From AP-15 sp035570935 (lineage in GTDB: Bacteria > Pseudomonadota > Alphaproteobacteria > ATCC43930 > CGMCC-115725), in the NCBI GenBank assembly GCA_035570935.1, contig DATMKU010000233.1:1-17941 (forward strand): DNA of 17,941 bases, in the 5' to 3' direction. Both the position numbers and the translations under genes were made by a program. Below the pieces are notes generated by a model, which saw nothing but the letters and a program-made list of their open reading frames with translations, did not search any database and was not told where the DNA came from. Shown in pieces: positions 1-7,551 of this stretch. How positions within the stretch are numbered: the stretch's first letter is position 1; the number at the start of each line of letters is the position of its first letter.

Positions 1-451
1 GGCGCGGCGACGGGTAGTAGACCGCCGGCGGCGCGGTCACAAAGGGGTACCCGCCGTAGACCCCGTACGAGGCATAGATCGCAGGCGCGCCCCACCACCA
101 GCCATACCCGTTCCAGCCCCATGCCGGGCCACCGCCCCACCAGCCAGCGCCGCCGACCGGGGGCCACCAACCACGGCCGCGCCAGCCATAGCCGCGCCAG
201 CCATAGACCGGGCGGTAAGGCCCGCGCCAACCCGACCCGCGCCAACCGTGCCCGGACCAACCGACACGGCCGCCGCTGTGCCAGCCGGGGCCGCCATGCC
301 AACCACGGCCGCCATGCCCGCCCCAATGATCGGGGCCCGCCGCGGCGGATGCGGCTGATGCGACAGCCAGTGCTGCTGCAAGAAACATTCTCGATGCGAG
401 GTTTCCGATGTGCATGAGCGAGACCGTAGCGGCGCTCGTCCGTCGGGTCAT
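1..451 (-). CDS. Gly/Trp/Tyr-rich exported protein, C-terminus cut by window edge
   Basis: An open frame of 150 codons runs from an ATG at 451 to the left edge with no stop, so the C-terminus is missing. The N-terminus looks like a signal peptide: basic residues (MTRRTS), then a hydrophobic Ala/Leu stretch at about residues 22-38 (FLAAALAVASAASAAA) before GPDHW. Later Met codons at 415 and 388 are possible starts and would still leave the hydrophobic part. The mature part is low complexity, full of Gly, Trp, Arg and Tyr (GWRG, YGWRG, GWWG, WWWG), then turns Tyr/Pro-rich near the edge (YGVYGGYPF, AVYYPSP). This composition resembles small secreted or envelope-associated Gly/Trp-rich proteins of unknown function in alphaproteobacteria. 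It is divergent from the cupin gene. Frames on the other strand and in the second minus frame here lack this pattern and are shadows. No biochemical role can be assigned. Confidence 0.72.
   Translation of the reverse strand, partial: MTRRTSAATVSLMHIGNLASRMFLAAALAVASAASAAAGPDHWGGHGGRGWHGGPGWHSGGRVGWSGHGWRGSGWRGPYRPVYGWRGYGWRGRGWWPPVGGAGWWGGGPAWGWNGYGWWWGAPAIYASYGVYGGYPFVTAPPAVYYPSPR
177..206. repeat. Two exact tandem copies of a 15-bp unit in the Gly/Trp-rich gene
   Basis: The 15-mer CCGCGCCAGCCATAG occurs at 177-191 and again at 192-206. On the coding (minus) strand the pair encodes repeated YGWRG-type units. Looser relatives of this unit, and of the GGCCGCCATGCC unit near 290-318, occur elsewhere in the gene. 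This suggests growth by in-frame slippage of short Gly/Trp codon blocks. Confidence 0.7.
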
Positions 452-552
452 GAATCGAAAAAGCGGCAATGCTCCCACGCCGCACCGGCAATCGGCGAGC
501 AGCCGTGGGTAATCGCGCTATGATTACGCCCGCAGCAATGGAGGAAGCGCCG

Positions 553-954
553 ATGACCGCCACGACACCGTTTTTGAAGCACGCGGAAGCACTGGGGCCG
601 TTGGCCTCGCGCTATGTCGAGGTCGAGGGCCTGCCGTGGAAACCGACGCCGTGCCCGGGTATCGACATGAAGGTGTTGCTCGATGACCCGGAGACCGGGC
701 TGATGACCGCACTCTTCCGTTGGCAGCCCGGCGCCGAGCTGGCATTGCACGAGCATGTCGAGATCGAGCAGACTTTTGTCATCGAAGGCAGCCTTATCGA
801 CGACGAGGGCGAGGTCCGCGCCGGCAATTACGTGTGGCGGCCGAAGGGCAACCGGCATCTGGCACGCTCGCCTCATGGCGCGTTGGTGCTGTCGTTCTTT
901 CTGAAGCCGAACCTCTTCCTCGCAGGCGACGCCGCCGGCCGCGACCTGCGCTGA
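553..954 (+). CDS. Small cupin-domain protein (ChrR-like cupin)
   Basis: This 133-residue protein is essentially one cupin beta-barrel. Motif 1 is visible as HEHVEIEQTFVIEG, with likely metal ligands His66, His68 and a following Glu (Glu70 or Glu72). Motif 2 is RPKGNRH, with Pro97 and His102. This matches the ChrR/anti-sigma type of single-domain cupins, which bind a divalent metal; some act as stress sensors and others as dioxygenase-like enzymes. I chose the ATG at 553 because GAGGAAG at 541-547 sits at good spacing. Two upstream in-frame ATGs (469, 538) lack such a site. A TATGAT hexamer at 519-524 could be a -10 element, but no clear -35 is seen. No sigma factor gene is adjacent, so a ChrR-type anti-sigma role is not supported by context. 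The substrate is unknown. Confidence 0.82.
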   Translation: MTATTPFLKHAEALGPLASRYVEVEGLPWKPTPCPGIDMKVLLDDPETGLMTALFRWQPGAELALHEHVEIEQTFVIEGSLIDDEGEVRAGNYVWRPKGNRHLARSPHGALVLSFFLKPNLFLAGDAAGRDLR

Positions 955-1087
955 CCCGCTCAATGCTTGCTGCGGCTGGCGCGCGAGAAACAGGATCAGG
1001 ATCAAGTAATTGAGACCGCTTGAGTCCGGACCTGAGAAACAGATGATAACAGGACGGCGTGCCGCGGCGCTCGAGAGAATGGTCAAA

Positions 1088-1297
1088 GCCGGCGATCCCG
1101 CTCAGCCGGCGGCTGCACGGGTTGGCCCGATGCCATGCCAGGATCGGTTTGTCCAGCGCCGCGATCTGCTCCCGCGGCGCCGTCAGGGGGCCTTCCACCC
1201 CATCAAGCCCGCGCAAGACGACCTCGAATTGTCTCATCCGAGGTATGCGCGCAATTGTGTCTTCGGGATCAATTTCCCCGAGGCAGCCCGCGGCGAT
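1088..1297 (-). pseudogene. Remnant of an IS110-family transposase
   Basis: The minus-strand frame through this segment reads like the linker between the DEDD and C-terminal transposase domains of IS110/IS1111 transposases. The recognisable core is REQIAALDKPILAWHRANP followed by CSRRLSGIAG, where intact family members typically have an SRRL..IPG(I/V)GPITA stretch. The similarity stops abruptly after GIAG, and the expected GPITA continuation is missing. No catalytic DEDD motif, terminal structure or full-length frame is present. It starts next to the stop codon of the methyltransferase gene. The rest of the gap back to the cupin (955-1087) shows no gene. The family call rests on remembered motif similarity, so it is moderate. 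Confidence 0.5.
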
Positions 1298-2148
1298 TAG
1301 TCGATCGGGAAGCGGGTCGTCACGACGCAGTTTTCGAGAATGCCGCGGCCGCGATCGGGCGGGCGGTGCTGCAGCACGAAGCGGGCATGCACGTCGGTGA
1401 TGGCTTCGGCGTCAATGCCGGGCTCGGTCGGGACGTACTGCACGAGGTTGTCGCGAAAGCCGCGCCGGGTGACGTAGATCGGTGCTAGACCGCGCGCCTG
1501 AGCAGCCGCGCCGAGCGCGTCGGCCATCGGCCGGACCCCGGGGTTGACCGAAAAATCGGCCCAATTGATGGCGAGAACGCCGCCTGGAGCCAGTGCGTCG
1601 AGACAGCGCGTCCAGAACAGGCCGTTGCTTTCGGATGGTCCCGCCGAATTGTAGAGATCGACGAGGATAACATCGAAGCGCGCATTCGTCACGGCGACGA
1701 ATTCCTGCGCCGGCTCGACGGTGACGGGCTGGGTCAGGTAGAACCAGCGGCGCGCGATCGAGACGATCGCCTCGTCGGCGTCGACCAGGGTCGGCGCGCA
1801 ATCGGGCAGGTAGGCGCGCATAAACCGCCACATCGCCGCACCACCGACGCCAAGCAATAATGCCGTGACCGCCTGCCGGCCCATCGCAAAGGAGAGCGAC
1901 ATCAGCCGCTCGTAATGAAAGACGAGCCGCGCCGGGTAGAGCAGGTCCATGCTCGACTGCTCGGTGACCTGGATGCTGCTGCCGAACGAACCTAAGGTGC
2001 GGAAATGGCGGACCCCGCGGTCGAAATCGACGACAAACACCGGAGAGCCGAAGGTCGGGGTGCGCCGCAACAACCGCAGCTGGGAGCCGCCCCCAAAATA
2101 ATCGAGGACTAGGCGGCGCTGACGCTCTTCGCCAAACTCGGTGATCAT
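1297..2148 (-). CDS. Spermidine synthase-like class I methyltransferase-fold protein
   Basis: This 283-residue protein has a Rossmann SAM/dcSAM-binding core of the spermine/spermidine synthase (SpeE) superfamily. LLLGVGGAA at residues 97-105 is the glycine-rich motif I. LVDADEAIVSIAR (121-133) carries the acidic residues expected to hold the ribose, and FDVILVDLYNS (158-168) matches the family's downstream Asp-containing strand. The N-terminal region (LVLDYFGGGSQLRLLRR) resembles the beta-hairpin domain of these proteins. The family includes true polyamine aminopropyltransferases and many stand-alone spermidine synthase-like proteins of unknown substrate. No speD/speE context is present, so I do not call speE. 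The start is uncertain: ATG 2148 gives the shortest sensible domain, while an in-frame GTG at 2214 would add 22 residues. Neither has a clear ribosome-binding site. Confidence 0.75.
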   Translation of the reverse strand: MITEFGEERQRRLVLDYFGGGSQLRLLRRTPTFGSPVFVVDFDRGVRHFRTLGSFGSSIQVTEQSSMDLLYPARLVFHYERLMSLSFAMGRQAVTALLLGVGGAAMWRFMRAYLPDCAPTLVDADEAIVSIARRWFYLTQPVTVEPAQEFVAVTNARFDVILVDLYNSAGPSESNGLFWTRCLDALAPGGVLAINWADFSVNPGVRPMADALGAAAQARGLAPIYVTRRGFRDNLVQYVPTEPGIDAEAITDVHARFVLQHRPPDRGRGILENCVVTTRFPID

Positions 2149-2457
2149 CGGCGCCGGACAGGCCGCATTAGAGAGCGATTCCCGACGACGCGCAAAAACC
2201 GCCGTGCGCGCCACATCGTCGCGACTGGCACGAGCGCGCTACCCATGCCGGCGACCCGGCAATTCCGGCATGTCGTCATCAATCATCGGCATCAGTAACC
2301 GCGATCCCGCGGATGAATTCAAGCGCATCCGCCCGCGTCATTGGCGACCCGCGGAGCACGGCTTTGACGCTGCGGAGTGCGCTCCTTAAACTCTCGCCGA
2401 CGAGAAGCCGTCGGCCGTCGTCGAGCGGGTTCGATTTGGCGAGGAGCGTCGATCAGC

Positions 2458-4725
2458 ATGGATACCGGCACCATACGCACGACCGAAGACGAGGCCCTGT
2501 CGTTTCATTCCAGCGGCCGCCCCGGCAAGCTCGCGATCGCCCCGACCAAGCCGTTGACGACGCAACGCGATCTGTCGCTCGCCTATTCGCCCGGCGTCGC
2601 GTTTCCGTGCCTGCACATCAAGCGGGACCCGAGTACTGCCTACGACTACACGTCAAAAGGCAATTTCGTCGCGGTGATCTCCAACGGCACCGCGGTGCTC
2701 GGCCTCGGCGATCTCGGCGCGCTCGCCGCCAAGCCGGTCATGGAGGGTAAAGCCGCGCTGTTCAAACGCTTCGCCGACATCGACTCGATCGATCTCGAAA
2801 TCGACACCCGCGACGTCGACGAATTCGTCAACTGCGTGCGCTACCTGCACCCGGCCTTTGGTGGCATCAATCTTGAAGACATCAAGGCGCCGGAATGCTT
2901 TATCATCGAGGAACGGCTGCGCGAGCTGCTCGATATCCCGGTATTCCATGACGACCAGCACGGCACCGCGATCATCGCCGCTGCCGGGCTGATCAACGCG
3001 TTGCAACTGACCGGCCGCTCGCTCGATCAGACCAAGATGGTTATCAACGGGGCCGGCGCCGCCTCGATCGCCTGCGTCGAACTGCTGAAGACGATGGGGC
3101 TGCCGGCGTCCAACGTCGTGTTGTGCGACACCCGCGGCGTCATCTATCGCGGGCGCACCGACGGCATGAACCAGTGGAAATCGGCGCATGCGGTCGAGAC
3201 CAAGGCGCGCACGCTGGCCGAGGCGATGGAGGGCACCGACGTGTTCTTTGGGCTATCGGTCAAGGACGCCGTCGATCAGGCGATGGTCCGCTCGATGGCG
3301 GACAAGCCGATTGTCTTTGCCATGGCCAATCCCGACCCCGAAATCACCCCCGAGGATGTGCGCGCCGTCCGTTCCGACGCGATCATCGCCACCGGACGGT
3401 CGGACTACCCGAACCAGGTCAACAACGTCCTCGGCTTTCCCTACATCTTCCGCGGGGCGCTCGACGTGCGCGCCTCGACGATCAACGACGCGATGAAGAT
3501 CGCGGCGGCCGAGGCGCTGGCCGAACTGGCGCGCGAGGATGTGCCGGACGAGGTCGCCGCCGCCTATTCCGGCGAGCGCCTGACCTATGGCCCCGACTAC
3601 ATCATACCGGCGCCGTTCGACCCGCGGCTGATCTCGGCGGTGCCGGCGGCGGTCGCCAAGGCGGCGATGGAGTGCGGGGTGGCGCGCAAGCCGATCACCG
3701 ACATGGCCGCCTATCAGCGCAGCCTGCGCGGCCGCCTCGATCCGACCGCGGCCGGCCTCGAGATGATCTTCGCCAAGGTCCGTGCCAACCCGCGGCGTGT
3801 CGTCTTTGCCGAAGGCGAGGAGGAAAAAACCATCCGCGCCGCCCTGCAATTTGCCGGCAGCGGCTATGGCACCCCGGTGCTGATCGGCCGCGAGGAGCGG
3901 ATCAAGGCGACGATGGCGACGATGGGCCTGGCCTCCGCCGATCGTCTCGAAATCCACAACGCCCGCCTGTCGCACGACAACAAACGCTACACCGATTTTC
4001 TCTACGCGCGGCGGCAGCGCCACGGCATGCTCTATCGCGACTGCCAGCGTCAGGTGAACCAGGACCGCAATGTATTCGCCGCCTGCATGGTCGCCTGCGG
4101 CGATGCCGATGCGATGGTCAGCGGAGTTACCCGCAACTCGTTCGACGTACTCGACGAGATCTCGCGGGTCATCGAGGTCAAGGCCGGCAGCGTGGTGTTC
4201 GGGCTGACGATCCTGCTCGGGCGCGAACGCCCGCTATTGCTCGCCGACACGCTGGTGCATGAGACGCCGAGCCCGGCACAGCTTGCCGACATCGTCAGCG
4301 AGGCGGCGGCGAAAGCCCGCGAATTTGGTCTTGTCCCGCGCGTCGCACTGCTCTCCTACGCCAATTTCGGCAACCCGACGGGACCCGATTGCGAGCGTGT
4401 GCGCCAGGCGGTCAAGTTGCTCGACCAGCGCCGTCCCGATTTCGAGTACGATGGCGAGATGAGCCCCGACGTGGCGCTCGACGCTCGGCTGATGCGCCAG
4501 CTTTACCCGTTTTGCCGGCTTGGCGAGGCCGCCAACATTCTGGTCATGCCGGGGCTCAACAGCGCCAACATCACCGCCAAGCTGTTGCCGCATCTCGGCG
4601 GTGGAACCGTCGTCGGGCCGCTGCTGATGGGCCTCGACCGTCCGGTGCAGATCGTCAATATCGGCGCCACGGTCTCCGATCTCGTCAACCTCGCGGCGCT
4701 GTCGGCACACGACGCGATTCACTGA
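2458..4725 (+). CDS. maeB: Malic enzyme with C-terminal phosphotransacetylase-like domain
   Basis: This 755-residue protein converts malate to pyruvate and CO2 while reducing NAD(P)+, feeding pyruvate and NADPH from the C4-dicarboxylate pool. The malic N-domain is at about residues 20-165, with LAYSPGVA carrying likely catalytic Tyr43, KPVMEGKA carrying likely catalytic Lys98, and the metal-site segment HDDQHGTAI (164-172). The nucleotide-binding site follows, with INGAGAASIA from residue 196. From about residue 440 to the end lies a phosphotransacetylase-like domain (VVFAEGEEE near 448), which in this family regulates rather than catalyses. The length matches the roughly 760-residue rhizobial DME/TME and E. 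coli MaeB. The sequence does not settle NAD versus NADP preference. ATG 2458 follows GAGGAG at 2441-2446. An upstream in-frame start at 2377 would add a non-homologous tail. phoR follows after 35 bp. Confidence 0.95.
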   Translation: MDTGTIRTTEDEALSFHSSGRPGKLAIAPTKPLTTQRDLSLAYSPGVAFPCLHIKRDPSTAYDYTSKGNFVAVISNGTAVLGLGDLGALAAKPVMEGKAALFKRFADIDSIDLEIDTRDVDEFVNCVRYLHPAFGGINLEDIKAPECFIIEERLRELLDIPVFHDDQHGTAIIAAAGLINALQLTGRSLDQTKMVINGAGAASIACVELLKTMGLPASNVVLCDTRGVIYRGRTDGMNQWKSAHAVETKARTLAEAMEGTDVFFGLSVKDAVDQAMVRSMADKPIVFAMANPDPEITPEDVRAVRSDAIIATGRSDYPNQVNNVLGFPYIFRGALDVRASTINDAMKIAAAEALAELAREDVPDEVAAAYSGERLTYGPDYIIPAPFDPRLISAVPAAVAKAAMECGVARKPITDMAAYQRSLRGRLDPTAAGLEMIFAKVRANPRRVVFAEGEEEKTIRAALQFAGSGYGTPVLIGREERIKATMATMGLASADRLEIHNARLSHDNKRYTDFLYARRQRHGMLYRDCQRQVNQDRNVFAACMVACGDADAMVSGVTRNSFDVLDEISRVIEVKAGSVVFGLTILLGRERPLLLADTLVHETPSPAQLADIVSEAAAKAREFGLVPRVALLSYANFGNPTGPDCERVRQAVKLLDQRRPDFEYDGEMSPDVALDARLMRQLYPFCRLGEAANILVMPGLNSANITAKLLPHLGGGTVVGPLLMGLDRPVQIVNIGATVSDLVNLAALSAHDAIH

Positions 4726-4760
4726 ATTCGGGCGCGCCTGCGCTCGCCTCGCAGCGCGGT

Positions 4761-6185
4761 ATGCTCCGCCGCCCCACGACCTTGCTGGTGCGGACGGTGG
4801 CACTGGCGATGCCCGCCGCGGCCCCGGGTCTCGTGATCCTCGCTGGCCTTGTTCTGGCCGGCATCCTCCACCCGGTCCCAGCAGTTGTCCTGGCCGCCGC
4901 CGTCGTCGTCGCAAGCACACTCGCCGCCGCTCGGCTGGCTCTCTCCATCGGTGCGCTTGGCGACACGGTTGAGGAACTCGCCGCCGAGGCGTCGCCGCAG
5001 ACGATCGCGCTCGGCGCGCGGCGCGCGGTCAATGAGATTCGGCTCGCCGTCCAACGCCGGGCGCGAAGCGGGCGCGAGCGGGCGGAAGCTGCCGAGGCTC
5101 GCCTCGCCGCCGCCGAGGCGGTCATCGCGGCGGTGCCCGATCCGCTGATCCTGCTCGACGAGCGCCGCCGGATCGTCCGCGCCAACACCGCTGCCGCCGC
5201 GCTGGTCGGCGGGCTGTCGCCGCCCTGCGACCTGGCTACGGTGTTGCGCAACCCCGCGGTGCTGACGGCGGCCGATGCGGTGCTGCGCGGCGACCCGGCG
5301 CGGATCGTCGAATTCACTCTGACGGTTCCGGTCGAGCGGCAGTTGCGCGCCCGCTTTGCTCGCGTCGACCGGCTCGCGCTCGACGGCGCCGTCGCGGTCG
5401 TGACGTTGCACGACGTCACCGAGTTGAAACGCGCCGAACAGATGCGCGCCGACTTCATTGCCAATGCGAGCCACGAGTTGCGCACGCCGCTCGCGACCTT
5501 GACCGGCTTTATCGAAACCCTGCGCGGGCCGGCGCGCGACGATGCCGAGGCGCACGAACGGTTTCTCGCGATCATGGGCGGGCAGGCGACGCGCATGACG
5601 CGGCTCGTCGAGGATCTGCTGTCGCTGTCGCGCATCGAGCTGAATGAACACGTATTGCCGCAGGGGCGGGTGGCGGTCGCGCCGCTGTTGCAGCAGCTCG
5701 CCGAAACGCTCGAACTGCGCGCCGGCGAGCGCGACATGCGCATCGTCATGACCCTGCCGCCCGACCTTCCCGATGTGCAAGGAGATCGCGACGAACTGGC
5801 CCAATTGTTTCAAAACCTGCTCGACAACGCGATCAAATACGGCCGACCCGGGACCGAGATCAGCGTCGGTGCAGAGACCTCGCGGCGTCCCGCTGCGATC
5901 GGCGAGCGTGGTCTCCCCGCTTTGGTTGCGATTACCGTTCGCGACCGCGGCGAAGGCATCGCGCGGGAGCATCTGCCGAGGCTGACCGAGCGCTTTTACC
6001 GGGTCGACACTGCGCGCTCGCGCGAAATGGGCGGGACCGGGCTGGGTCTCGCGATCGTAAAGCACATCGTCAACCGCCACCGAGGGTTTCTCGAAATCGA
6101 CAGCGCTCCGGGCGAAGGCTCGACCTTTGCCGTGCTCCTGCGCCCGCATGCCGGGGCGCCATCGAACGCCACCGCCGCCAACTGA
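4761..6185 (+). CDS. phoR: Phosphate-regulon sensor histidine kinase PhoR
   Basis: This is a 474-residue membrane-anchored sensor kinase. Two hydrophobic helices lie at about residues 14-36 and 41-62 with almost no periplasmic loop, typical of PhoR. A linker and a PAS-like domain (about 115-215, AVPDPLILLDERRRIVRAN) precede the HisKA box FIANASHELRTPL, with phospho-acceptor His238. The ATPase domain shows an N box LLDNAIKYG (Asn356), a G1 box DRGEGIA (from Asp395) and a G2 box GGTGLGLAIVKH (from Gly424). It should phosphorylate PhoB when phosphate is low and dephosphorylate it when PstSCAB-PhoU signals plenty. The identity rests on architecture plus the adjacent pst-phoU-phoB genes. It starts 35 bp after maeB with no good Shine-Dalgarno sequence, so it may share maeB transcription. 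A longer frame back to 4389 overlaps maeB and is rejected. Confidence 0.9.
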   Translation: MLRRPTTLLVRTVALAMPAAAPGLVILAGLVLAGILHPVPAVVLAAAVVVASTLAAARLALSIGALGDTVEELAAEASPQTIALGARRAVNEIRLAVQRRARSGRERAEAAEARLAAAEAVIAAVPDPLILLDERRRIVRANTAAAALVGGLSPPCDLATVLRNPAVLTAADAVLRGDPARIVEFTLTVPVERQLRARFARVDRLALDGAVAVVTLHDVTELKRAEQMRADFIANASHELRTPLATLTGFIETLRGPARDDAEAHERFLAIMGGQATRMTRLVEDLLSLSRIELNEHVLPQGRVAVAPLLQQLAETLELRAGERDMRIVMTLPPDLPDVQGDRDELAQLFQNLLDNAIKYGRPGTEISVGAETSRRPAAIGERGLPALVAITVRDRGEGIAREHLPRLTERFYRVDTARSREMGGTGLGLAIVKHIVNRHRGFLEIDSAPGEGSTFAVLLRPHAGAPSNATAAN

Positions 6186-6339
6186 GGCCGCGCCGAAGGG
6201 GTCGCCGCGAAGCAGCCATGCGGCATCGTGTCGCTCGCTTGAGAACGGTGCAAACGACGCCGGCATCGTCTGACCGCCCGATGTCTCTCACAAGGCCTGT
6301 CGGGGCGTCTTATGAGGACGCGTGAGTTGCGAGGGCAGG

Positions 6340-6368
6340 GTGTCATCGAACTGCAACAAAGATGACAT
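6340..6368 (+). promoter_or_regulatory. Putative Pho box (PhoB operator) upstream of pstS
   Basis: Three 7-mers spaced exactly 11 bp apart are visible: GTGTCAT (6340-6346), CTGCAAC (6351-6357) and ATGACAT (6362-6368), with 4-base linkers. The first two fit the PhoB direct-repeat pattern (CTGTCAT-like, N4, repeat). The segment also contains a perfect inverted repeat, TGTCATC (6341-6347) and GATGACA (6361-6367). A CATAAA hexamer at 6366-6371 lies 8 bases after the first two repeats, where a Pho-promoter -10 is expected. The position, about 60-90 bp before pstS, fits autoregulation by PhoB. The wider 245-bp gap from phoR shows no gene. Confidence 0.6.
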
Positions 6369-6430
6369 AAAACCTTGTTGCTGCCCGGTTAACAGAGGGC
6401 TCCCACCCGTCCGGACGCAGGAGCAAAATC

Positions 6431-7480
6431 GTGAAGTCCTATCGCACCATTCTCCTCGGCGTCATCGCTGCCGCGGGGTTCGGTTGGACCGCGCAGGCCG
6501 CCGAGATCTCCGGCGCCGGGGCCACCTTTCCTTATCCGATCTACGCCAAATGGGCAGCCGCCTATGCCGACAAAACAGGCATCCAAATGAACTATCAGTC
6601 GATCGGCTCGGGCGGCGGCATCGCGCAGATCAACGCCCGGACCGTCGATTTCGGCGCCTCCGATATGCCCTTGAAGCCGGATGTGCTCGAGAAGGACGGG
6701 CTGACCCAATTCCCGCCGGTCTTCGGCGGCGAAGTCATGGTGGTGAACCTGCCCGGCATCAAGCCCGGTCAGATGACGCTCGACGGCCCCACGATCGCCG
6801 ACATTTATCTCGGCAAGATCACCAAATGGGATGACCCCGCGATAGCCAAGCTCAATCCCGGTTTGAAGCTGCCATCGACTGCGATCGCCGTCGTTTATCG
6901 TTCGGACGGCTCGGGCACGACCTTTATATTCACCGACTATCTGTCGAAGGTCAGTCCGGAATGGAAGGACAAGGTCAGCGAGGGCACCTCCGTCCAATGG
7001 CCGGTCGGGATCGGCGGCAAAGGCAACGAGGGCGTTTCGGCGATAACCTCGCGCACGGTGGGCGGGATCGGCTATGTCGAATACGCCTACGCGCTGCAGA
7101 ACAAGCTTACCCACACCAAGCTGATCAATCGCGAAGGCGTGGCGCTGGAGCCGAGCATCGCCGTGTTTCAGGCCGCTGCGGCCCATGCGGATTGGCAGAC
7201 GGCACCCGGCTTTTACCTGATCCTGACCAATCAGCCGGGCAAAGACACCTGGCCGATCACCGGAGCGACGTTCATTCTGATGCATAAAAAGCAGGACAAC
7301 CCCGAGCGCGCGAAGGAAGTGCTGAAGTTCTTTGACTGGGCCTACAAGAACGGCGCCGACATGACGAAATCGCTGAGCTATGTCCCGATGCCGCCAAGCG
7401 CCGTCGCGATCTTCGAAGCCAGCTGGAAGCAGATTCTCGGGCCCGACGGCAAGCCGGTGTGGGACGGGGATGCATTCTGA
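6431..7480 (+). CDS. pstS: Phosphate ABC transporter periplasmic binding protein PstS
   Basis: This 349-residue protein captures inorganic phosphate in the periplasm and delivers it to PstCA. Residues 1-23 form a signal peptide (MKSYRTILLGVIAAAGFGW, then TAQA), with mature protein starting near AEISGAGATFPYP. Binding-loop motifs of the PstS family are present in order: GAGATFPYP, YQSIGSGGGIAQI, DFGASDMPL, YRSDGSGTTFIFTDYL and GNEGVSA. There is no lipobox cysteine, so it should be a soluble periplasmic protein. The start is GTG at 6431, with AGGAG at 6419-6423 well placed. It is the first gene of the pst operon behind a putative Pho box. The gap to pstC is about 70 bp, common between a highly expressed binding protein and its permeases. 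Confidence 0.96.
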   Translation: MKSYRTILLGVIAAAGFGWTAQAAEISGAGATFPYPIYAKWAAAYADKTGIQMNYQSIGSGGGIAQINARTVDFGASDMPLKPDVLEKDGLTQFPPVFGGEVMVVNLPGIKPGQMTLDGPTIADIYLGKITKWDDPAIAKLNPGLKLPSTAIAVVYRSDGSGTTFIFTDYLSKVSPEWKDKVSEGTSVQWPVGIGGKGNEGVSAITSRTVGGIGYVEYAYALQNKLTHTKLINREGVALEPSIAVFQAAAAHADWQTAPGFYLILTNQPGKDTWPITGATFILMHKKQDNPERAKEVLKFFDWAYKNGADMTKSLSYVPMPPSAVAIFEASWKQILGPDGKPVWDGDAF

Positions 7481-7551
7481 CGAGATCGGCGGACCAGAGC
7501 GCAAATGACGCGCGACCGGGTTGCCTTGCGCAGACGCGCCGGAGGCGCCTC

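Noticed and set aside
37..381. Ala/Gly-rich 114-codon minus-strand frame at the left end
   Set aside because: It is the wrong frame of the Gly/Trp-rich exported protein, which has the signal peptide and the Tyr/Pro-rich end in a different minus frame.
954..1087. Possible small gene between the cupin and the IS110 remnant
   Set aside because: No frame combines a start, a ribosome-binding site and a protein-like sequence here.
2377..2457. N-terminal extension of the malic enzyme
   Set aside because: The added Arg/Ser-rich residues do not resemble malic enzymes; the ATG at 2458 preceded by GAGGAG gives the expected N-terminus.
4719..6266. 515-codon minus-strand open frame opposite phoR
   Set aside because: High-GC shadow frame; phoR carries all kinase motifs on the plus strand and the antisense translation is low-complexity Arg/Gln-rich.
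6305..6321. Hairpin GCGTC/GACGC as a phoR terminator
   Set aside because: Only a 5-bp stem with no following T-run; not distinguishable from chance at this GC content.
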